The notes below the pieces were generated by a model that worked only from the letters and a program-made list of their open reading frames with translations, was not told the origin of the DNA and searched no databases. Shown in pieces: positions 6,433 through 11,396 of a DNA stretch of 11,396 nucleotides. A program made the translations under genes and the position numbers. The stretch comes from Bacteroidales bacterium UBA1628 (GTDB lineage: Bacteria > Bacteroidota > Bacteroidia > Bacteroidales > UBA932), in assembly GCA_002321335.1 (NCBI GenBank), contig DCMG01000100.1, forward strand, positions 23,946-35,341. The letters run 5' to 3'. Every line of letters starts with the position of its first letter. The first letter of the stretch is position 1.

Positions 6433-7029
6433 TTAGATTGTAAGTCCCATGAAAGTCATGAAGGCCATGGCCATCAGACCTACTGTGATAAATGTGATAC
6501 CGATGCCCTTGAGTCCGGCAGGAACCTTCGAGTAAGACATCTTCTCTCTGATCGCGGCAAGTGTCACGATAGCAAGGAACCAACCGATTCCAGAGCCAAG
6601 TGAGTAAACTGTGGCCTCTCCGACATTCACGAAATCCTTGTTCTGCATGAACAGCGAACCTCCCAAAATAGCGCAGTTCACAGCAATCAAAGGCAGATAG
6701 ATTCCCAATGATGAATATAGAGCCGGAGCGAATTTCTCAACGACCATCTCGACAAGCTGCGTGAATGCCGCGATGACAGCAATGAATATGATGAGGCTGA
6801 GGAAGCTCAGGTCCACACCGGGAATCAAAGCGTCAGGTGACAGTACATGCTTGTAAAGAAGATAGTTGATCGGCAATGTTACAAGAAGAACAAAAATAAC
6901 AGCGACACCAAGACCGGAAGCTGTCTTCACATTTTTCGATACCGCCAGATATGAGCACATACCAAGGAAGTACGCGAAAATCATATTGTCAACGAATATT
7001 GACTTTACGAATAAGCTTAAATATTCCAT
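6433..7029 (-). CDS. nqrE: Na+-translocating NADH:quinone oxidoreductase subunit E
   Basis: 198 residues, almost wholly hydrophobic, with six predicted membrane helices; the length matches the family. NqrE pairs with NqrD in an inverted arrangement and shares an intramembrane 2Fe-2S cluster with it. The expected cysteines are visible in equivalent helices: C25 in YFLGMCSYLAVS and C119 in LIAVNCAILGG. The start ATG at 7029 gives the canonical MEYLSLFVKSIFVDN N-terminus. The gap to nqrD is 21 bp, with no evident Shine-Dalgarno sequence. Confidence 0.97.
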   Translation of the reverse strand: MEYLSLFVKSIFVDNMIFAYFLGMCSYLAVSKNVKTASGLGVAVIFVLLVTLPINYLLYKHVLSPDALIPGVDLSFLSLIIFIAVIAAFTQLVEMVVEKFAPALYSSLGIYLPLIAVNCAILGGSLFMQNKDFVNVGEATVYSLGSGIGWFLAIVTLAAIREKMSYSKVPAGLKGIGITFITVGLMAMAFMTFMGLTI

Positions 7030-7050
7030 AATCAGTTCTTGTCTTTGTCG

Positions 7051-7671
7051 TTATTTTTCCTGGAGATCCTTCTGGATGCTTCTCTGAATCCAAATGATGC
7101 AGCCGATGAGAATCAGCGCCATCGGAGGGAGAATCACCAGACCGTTGTTGACATAGCCGGCAGCGTAGAAGCTTTCCGGAATTATTCTCAGTCCGAACAG
7201 TGTGCCGGAGCCGAACAGCTCGCGGAAGAAAGCCACGACAATGAGGATAAGTCCGTAGCCCACACCGTTGGCGAGACCGTCAAGAAGGGAAGGGATCGGT
7301 TTGTTGCCAAGGGCAAACGCCTCGATACGTCCCATAACGATGCAGTTTGTGATGATAAGGCCGATGTAAACCGACAGCTGTTTCTCTATGCCGTAGGCAT
7401 AAGCCTTGAGTACCTGGTCAACGAGGATTACCATAAGTGCCACGACAACCAACTGAACGATGATTCGCACACGGTTGGGAATCGTGTTCCTCATCATAGA
7501 GAGAACAAGACTGGAAAGTCCTGTGACTATGGTGACAGAAAGGGCCATGACAAGCGCTCCTTTCAGCTCGACTGTTACAGCGAGGGAGGAGCAGATACCC
7601 AACACAAGGACAGTGATAGGATTGCCCTTGAAAATCGGGTTAAGAATCGTTTCTTTGAGTTCTTTGTTCAT
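7051..7671 (-). CDS. nqrD: Na+-translocating NADH:quinone oxidoreductase subunit D
   Basis: 206 residues with six membrane helices, homologous to NqrE and RnfA/RnfE. C27 (LGICSSLAVT) and C110 (IITNCIVMGRIEAFA) supply its half of the shared NqrD-NqrE 2Fe-2S site. Conserved segments include NPIFKGNP at 11-18 and the family-typical DGLANGVGYG. The start at 7671 is fixed by a perfect AAGGAGG (7679-7685) with a 7-nt spacer, unusually strong for this phylum. The gap to nqrC is 17 bp. Confidence 0.97.
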   Translation of the reverse strand: MNKELKETILNPIFKGNPITVLVLGICSSLAVTVELKGALVMALSVTIVTGLSSLVLSMMRNTIPNRVRIIVQLVVVALMVILVDQVLKAYAYGIEKQLSVYIGLIITNCIVMGRIEAFALGNKPIPSLLDGLANGVGYGLILIVVAFFRELFGSGTLFGLRIIPESFYAAGYVNNGLVILPPMALILIGCIIWIQRSIQKDLQEK

Positions 7672-7678
7672 ATTACTT

Positions 7679-7685
7679 CCTCCTT
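7679..7685 (-). promoter_or_regulatory. Full-consensus Shine-Dalgarno site of nqrD
   Basis: AAGGAGG on the minus strand lies 7 nt before the nqrD ATG and directly after the nqrC stop codon. Most Bacteroidota genes lack such a site, and the neighbouring nqrE has none, so it may raise NqrD translation independently of nqrC. Confidence 0.7.
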
Positions 7686-7688
7686 AGA

Positions 7689-8576
7689 TTATTCTGTTAC
7701 AGCGGTTTCAGAGCAATGTCCTTCTGCACAGGACTCTTTCTCGGCAGACTCCTTGCAGCTTCCGGCAGCTTCGCCTTTGCAGCATGGCTTTGAGCCGTCA
7801 CACTCCCCTCCTTTGCCACCGCAGCACTCATGCGCCGGAGCGGCGGAAGACAGGAACGGAACATAAGCCTTGAGCCAGAAGGCGATGGCCTCGCCAAGTC
7901 CCTTGCTGGTCATTGTCGCGCCGGTGATGGCGTCAACCGAGCTCTCAGGATCGGTGGCGGTGCCGACCTTTACGACACTGAACACCGGATCACCTGAAAG
8001 GTTGACCTTCTTGCCGATGAACTCGGCCCTGAATGAAGGATCGTCCTTGATCTTGGCACCGAGGCCAGGGGTCTCGCTCTCATGGTCGAAATAAGCTCCG
8101 ACGATAGTCTGAAGATCCTCATCGAGGGCGATGTAGCCCCAGATCGGTCCCCAAAGACCAGCACCATAGGCAGGAACGACTGTCACAGCCTTGCCGTCCT
8201 TGTTGAAAACATAGACAGGAAGGTCAGCGTTCTTGCCGTTCTTGATATTCTTGTTCTGGGCCTTGAGGCCGTCCTGAAGCTCGATGTTCTTGACATCTGT
8301 GCTGAGGTCACGTACCTTCTTGCCATCGAGACCGATGGTGTAGGCTTCCTTGATGTTCTGTGAATATGCTTCCAGAACCTTGTCATTACCCATCGCGCTG
8401 CATTCGTCCTTTGTGTAGAACTGAGCCGCGGTCAGCATCTGGCTGATGGTCTCAGCCTTGACATTCGCGTCCTGCTTCGGCTTGAGGGCCATTGACACGA
8501 AAGCGAGAATCGCCGCTACAAGGGCCACGACAATCGTCGTGTAGATTACTGTGTATGCGTTACCGTTAGTATTCAT
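7689..8576 (-). CDS. nqrC: Na+-translocating NADH:quinone oxidoreductase subunit C with Cys-rich C-terminal tail
   Basis: 295 residues. One N-terminal membrane helix (about 8-30) is followed by an FMN-binding domain. The flavinylation motif DAITGAT at 215-221 gives T221 as the predicted FMN-phosphoester threonine, loaded by ApbE in other bacteria. YGAGLWGPIWGYIALD (137-152) and ETPGLGAKI (168-176) are typical of NqrC/RnfG. The conserved domain ends near residue 243. After it comes an extra tail of about 50 residues, rich in Gly, Glu, Lys and Ser, with eight Cys (251, 252, 259, 265, 266, 274, 283, 288) and two His. NqrC is exported apart from its helix, so the tail is predicted on the periplasmic side. 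I know of no described function for it. The gaps to nqrB and nqrD are 12 and 17 bp. Confidence 0.96.
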   Translation of the reverse strand: MNTNGNAYTVIYTTIVVALVAAILAFVSMALKPKQDANVKAETISQMLTAAQFYTKDECSAMGNDKVLEAYSQNIKEAYTIGLDGKKVRDLSTDVKNIELQDGLKAQNKNIKNGKNADLPVYVFNKDGKAVTVVPAYGAGLWGPIWGYIALDEDLQTIVGAYFDHESETPGLGAKIKDDPSFRAEFIGKKVNLSGDPVFSVVKVGTATDPESSVDAITGATMTSKGLGEAIAFWLKAYVPFLSSAAPAHECCGGKGGECDGSKPCCKGEAAGSCKESAEKESCAEGHCSETAVTE

Positions 8577-8588
8577 ATTCCTTGAAAA

Positions 8589-9731
8589 TTAAGCGATTGT
8601 AACCTTATTTGCTCTTCTGCCCGTAGCAGCTGAGGTCACATAGTGGTCAATCAGAGGAGCGAATGTGTTCATGAGAAGGATGGCCAGCATCATACCCTCG
8701 GCATAGCCAGGGTTGAACAGTCTGACAACAACGCAGAGAGCTCCGATAAGGAATCCGTAGATCCACTTTCCGGTCTCGGTCTGGGCTGAGGTGACAGGAT
8801 CTGTGGCCATGAAGACTGTACCGAAGGCGAAACCACCCATGACGAGCTGATAGTAGGCAGGAACGTCAGTGGCTCCGCAGACATTGCCGAGCCAGCCCAC
8901 AAGCAGCGCTCCGGCAACAGATGAAACCATGACCTTCCAGCTTGCGACACCGGTCCAGATAAGGATGACGGCCCCGATAAGGATGGCGATCACTGAAGTC
9001 TCACCCACAGAGCCCGGGATGGTTCCCGCGAACATATCCCATAAACTGAATCCGGCGTTGTTGATAGCCTCAAGAGCGCCCTGACCCTCAGTCAGATAAG
9101 AGAGAGGTGTGGCACCAGAGATGGCGTCAGCACCGCAGCGTGGAGCAACCCAAACCTCAGATCCAGACATCGCGCTCGGATAAGAGAAGAACAGGAACGC
9201 GCGGCAGAGGAGAGCAGGGTTCAGGAAGTTCATTCCTGTGCCGCCGAAAACTTCCTTACCGAATATGACAGCGAAAGCAACGGCAATCGCAAGCATCCAG
9301 AGCGGAACGTCCACTGGGACGATCAGCGGGATGAGCATACCGGACACGAGGTAACCCTCGTTGACCTCCTCACCTTTGATCTGGGCTGAGGCGAACTCGA
9401 TTCCGAGACCAACGATGTAGGAAACAAGGTAGAGAGGGAGAACCTTGAGGAGTCCCCAGAAGAACTGGTTCCAGAATCCCGGAAGGTCTCCTACTGCGAG
9501 ATTGTGCTGATAGCCGACGTTCCACATGCCGAAAAGGGCGGCCGGAACAACGGCCAGCACAACGATGATCATGATTCTCTTGATGTCAACAGCGTCCCTG
9601 ACGTGAGCGCCTCTTGCTGTCACGGTCGCAGGAACACGAAGGAAGGTGTCAAAGGCATCCCATGTAGAATGCAGCCACCCCAACTTTCCGCCTTTTTCAA
9701 AAAGGCCTGGTTTTACTGTGTTTTCTTCCAT
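8589..9731 (-). CDS. nqrB: Na+-translocating NADH:quinone oxidoreductase subunit B
   Basis: 380 residues, multi-spanning (about ten helices expected for the family), homologous to RnfD. NqrB carries a covalent FMN, riboflavin and the quinone/Na+ pathway. The flavinylation motif DAISGAT at 202-208 gives T208 as the FMN-bound threonine. Other family signatures: GKEVFGGTGMNFLNPAL at 158-174, FGTVFMATDPVTSAQT at 303-318, and NPGYAEGMMLAILLMN at 340-355. An AAAGGA site (9740-9745) lies 8 nt before ATG 9731. The gap to nqrA is 12 bp. Confidence 0.97.
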   Translation of the reverse strand: MEENTVKPGLFEKGGKLGWLHSTWDAFDTFLRVPATVTARGAHVRDAVDIKRIMIIVVLAVVPAALFGMWNVGYQHNLAVGDLPGFWNQFFWGLLKVLPLYLVSYIVGLGIEFASAQIKGEEVNEGYLVSGMLIPLIVPVDVPLWMLAIAVAFAVIFGKEVFGGTGMNFLNPALLCRAFLFFSYPSAMSGSEVWVAPRCGADAISGATPLSYLTEGQGALEAINNAGFSLWDMFAGTIPGSVGETSVIAILIGAVILIWTGVASWKVMVSSVAGALLVGWLGNVCGATDVPAYYQLVMGGFAFGTVFMATDPVTSAQTETGKWIYGFLIGALCVVVRLFNPGYAEGMMLAILLMNTFAPLIDHYVTSAATGRRANKVTIA

Positions 9732-9743
9732 AGCGATAATCCT

Positions 9744-11087
9744 TTAAGCCATTTCCTTTATCATGAGATCGATCCCCTTGCTGATGATAGCCTGTATGTC
9801 GTTCTTTGAAGGATCCACGAACTCGCAAAGGGCGAAGTCCTCAGGAAGAACCTCATAGATTCCGAACTGCTCCATCTTCTCGATGTCTCCGGCAAGGCAA
9901 GCCTTGATCAGATAGACAGGGAAAAGATCCATAGGGAGAACCTTTGAATATACATCTGAAACCACGAACGCGCGCACACCACCATGGGTGTTGGTGTCCA
10001 TGTTGTACTTCTTCTTAGGCAGAAGCCAAGAGAAGTAAGTCATCGAAGAGCTGAACTGGTTGAATCTGAAAGGTTTCGCCCATCCAAGCACTTCTCTTTC
10101 ACGGCCTTCCTTGATCAGGGTGACCTGATTGTCGAAGAATCCGAGATAGCCATCCTCACCGACATTCTCACCGGAGAGAACATCGCCGCTTATGAAACGG
10201 GTTTCTACACTGTTGTCATAATAGCCCTTGAGAGCCTTAATTGGCATTCCTGGAAGGGTCACAACGTAAGACGCGTCTTTGGCCACAGGACCAGTAATGG
10301 CAACCTTGCGGGTAAGATCCAACTTGCCGGTCTTGAAGAACTTGCCGATGGCAGCGAGAGCAAGAAGAGACAGTGTCCAGACAGTCTCTCCTTTCTTGAT
10401 CGGAGAGATGTGGCTGATCTGCACGCCCACATTGCCGGCAGGATGCTTCTTGCCGTTGACCGTGTGGACGGTAGCATCTGTGAGTTTGGCGAAGGCGGAA
10501 GCCTCGCTGTTCACGCAGACATGAACCTTGGCGAGTTTTGACACAGCCGTGACACCGGCCTGAATGGCCGCCACGTCATCCTTGAAGGCGAACTCGGCGT
10601 CAGCCGCGAGAGGAGCCGTCGAGAACGCGGACACGAAAATAGCCTTAGGTGTCAAAGCCGGATCGGCGATGATTCCGTAAGGCCTCTGAATGATGAATGG
10701 CCACAGACCGCTCTTGAGAAGGGCTTCCTTCACATCCTCGGCCTTCAGGCCGGAAGGGTTCTTGGCTCCGAAATCGACGGTCTCGTTGGTTCCGTCAGCC
10801 TTCACGAGCACAGCAAGAAGCTTTCTCTTCTCTCCCCTGACAATCCCGGAGACCGTTCCGCTTACCGGAGAAGTCAGGAGGATGTCCTGGTGCTGCTTGT
10901 CTGCCAAAACAGGGGATCCTGCCAGAACCTTGTCACCATCCTTCACGAGGAGTCTCGGGGATAGCCCTTTGAAATCCGTCGGTTTGATGGCAACTGTGTC
11001 AGGCACGATCGTCTTCTTTGTTTCTAGGGCCGCCGCTCCGCTGATCGGAATGTTCAGACCCTTTTTCAAATCGATGATGTTTGACAT
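9744..11087 (-). CDS. nqrA: Na+-translocating NADH:quinone oxidoreductase subunit A
   Basis: 447 residues from ATG 11087. NqrA is a peripheral cytoplasmic subunit related to RnfC. A barrel-sandwich, lipoyl-like part is seen at about 45-100 (VKDGDKVLAGSPVL, SPVSGTVSGIVRGEKRK). The NqrA signature follows: FIIQRPYG..ADP, PKAIFVSAF and GNVGVQISHISPI. The C-terminus is typical (GIYEVLPEDFALCEFVDPSK). The frame stays open upstream to 11201, but I reject that extension. Its extra 38 residues are not NqrA-like, the -7 box at 11132-11139 falls inside it, and MSNIIDLKKGLNI is the expected family start. First gene of the operon. Confidence 0.96.
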   Translation of the reverse strand: MSNIIDLKKGLNIPISGAAALETKKTIVPDTVAIKPTDFKGLSPRLLVKDGDKVLAGSPVLADKQHQDILLTSPVSGTVSGIVRGEKRKLLAVLVKADGTNETVDFGAKNPSGLKAEDVKEALLKSGLWPFIIQRPYGIIADPALTPKAIFVSAFSTAPLAADAEFAFKDDVAAIQAGVTAVSKLAKVHVCVNSEASAFAKLTDATVHTVNGKKHPAGNVGVQISHISPIKKGETVWTLSLLALAAIGKFFKTGKLDLTRKVAITGPVAKDASYVVTLPGMPIKALKGYYDNSVETRFISGDVLSGENVGEDGYLGFFDNQVTLIKEGREREVLGWAKPFRFNQFSSSMTYFSWLLPKKKYNMDTNTHGGVRAFVVSDVYSKVLPMDLFPVYLIKACLAGDIEKMEQFGIYEVLPEDFALCEFVDPSKNDIQAIISKGIDLMIKEMA

Positions 11088-11131
11088 ATAATTAGTGTTG
11101 ATTGTAATACAACCATATTTTTTACAACTTG

Positions 11132-11139
11132 CAAATATA
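11132..11139 (-). promoter_or_regulatory. -7 box of the nqr operon promoter
   Basis: TATATTTG on the minus strand matches TAnnTTTG exactly and lies 44 bp upstream of the nqrA ATG at 11087. I find no good -33 TTTG at 19-21 bp. A leader of roughly 40 nt is expected. It is the only strong -7 box seen for the six nqr genes, in keeping with one polycistronic mRNA. Confidence 0.58.
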
Positions 11140-11250
11140 CTCATTTTAGTTAGTAATCCCTTAAAAATGCCTTGCCAATCTTTCCAAATATTCACCGACA
11201 TATCTTTTGATGCTCACTATTGGGAAAATTTCCGTATTTTCGTGCCCGAT

Positions 11251-11396
11251 ATGGAAAAGAATGAGAGCGCTATTTTTGAAGGGCTGAACGACGAGCAGAA
11301 GAAGGCGGTCGGCAGTGTGGACGGACCGGTGCTGATAGTGGCTGGTGCGGGATCAGGAAAGACAAGGGTGTTGACGAGCAGGATCGCCTACATTCT
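11251..11396 (+). CDS. UvrD/PcrA/Rep-family ATP-dependent DNA helicase, N-terminal fragment
   Basis: 48 complete codons are visible and the gene continues past the right edge. The Q motif LNDEQKKAV (12-20, Q16) contacts adenine, and the Walker A motif AGAGSGKT (31-38) binds ATP phosphates; together they define the N-terminus of superfamily 1A 3'-5' helicases. These act in nucleotide excision repair, mismatch repair and replication restart. The fragment cannot distinguish UvrD from PcrA or Rep. It is divergent from nqrA. Upstream, TATCTTTTG (11201-11209) and TATTTTCG (11235-11242) are one step off the -7 consensus, so its promoter is uncertain. Confidence 0.93.
   Translation, partial: MEKNESAIFEGLNDEQKKAVGSVDGPVLIVAGAGSGKTRVLTSRIAYI

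Noticed and set aside
7039..7866. 275-codon plus-strand open frame
   Set aside because: It is antisense to nqrD and the end of nqrC, rich in Asp/His/Asn as expected for complement of hydrophobic codons, with no recognisable domain.
11088..11201. 38-residue N-terminal extension of NqrA
   Set aside because: It is unlike NqrA, spans the -7 box, and the internal ATG at 11087 gives the expected family N-terminus.

Overview
The window looks like a chromosomal segment from a Bacteroidales member; genus and species cannot be fixed from sequence alone. Supporting this are perfect matches to the Bacteroidota -7 promoter element TAnnTTTG upstream of most transcription units, mostly weak Shine-Dalgarno sequences, a DUF4493-type lipoprotein, an OmpA protein with a VVREVPVE-type linker, and a Bacteroidota-style nqr operon. 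All genes except the one at the right edge are on the minus strand, so the left part of the map is downstream.

Right edge: 11251-11396 (+) is the N-terminus of a UvrD/PcrA/Rep-type helicase with Q motif and Walker A. It is divergent from nqrA across a 163-bp spacer. From 11087 down to 5148 lies a complete, tightly packed nqrABCDEF operon for the Na+-translocating NADH:quinone oxidoreductase. It ends in a clear intrinsic terminator at 5094-5127. The flavin and iron-sulfur ligands are present: FMN-threonine motifs in NqrB and NqrC, paired cysteines in NqrD and NqrE, and a four-Cys 2Fe-2S site, FAD site and NADH site in NqrF. NqrC carries an unusual C-terminal tail with eight cysteines. No apbE (flavin transferase) gene is in the window, so it must be elsewhere.

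Middle: 4484-5002 encodes an unrecognised 172-residue protein with two C-terminal membrane helices. The following 331-bp gene-free stretch holds two good minus-strand -7 boxes and, between them, a GC-rich hairpin with a U-tract. I read this as a candidate small RNA or leader/attenuator of about 75 nt.

Left: three closely spaced genes form a likely envelope operon. In order of transcription they are a DUF4493-type lipoprotein (3049-4152), an OmpA-family outer-membrane/peptidoglycan-binding protein (1810-3024), and a very long collagen-like lipoprotein (1800 to beyond base 1). The last gene has 600 uninterrupted codons in view. It alternates Gly-X-Y tracts with recurrent SAYELW and NWWIG modules, and it runs off the window without a stop. 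Together the three look like a surface-exposed collagen-like filament with its outer-membrane partners. This operon is the most likely place for an undescribed system here.
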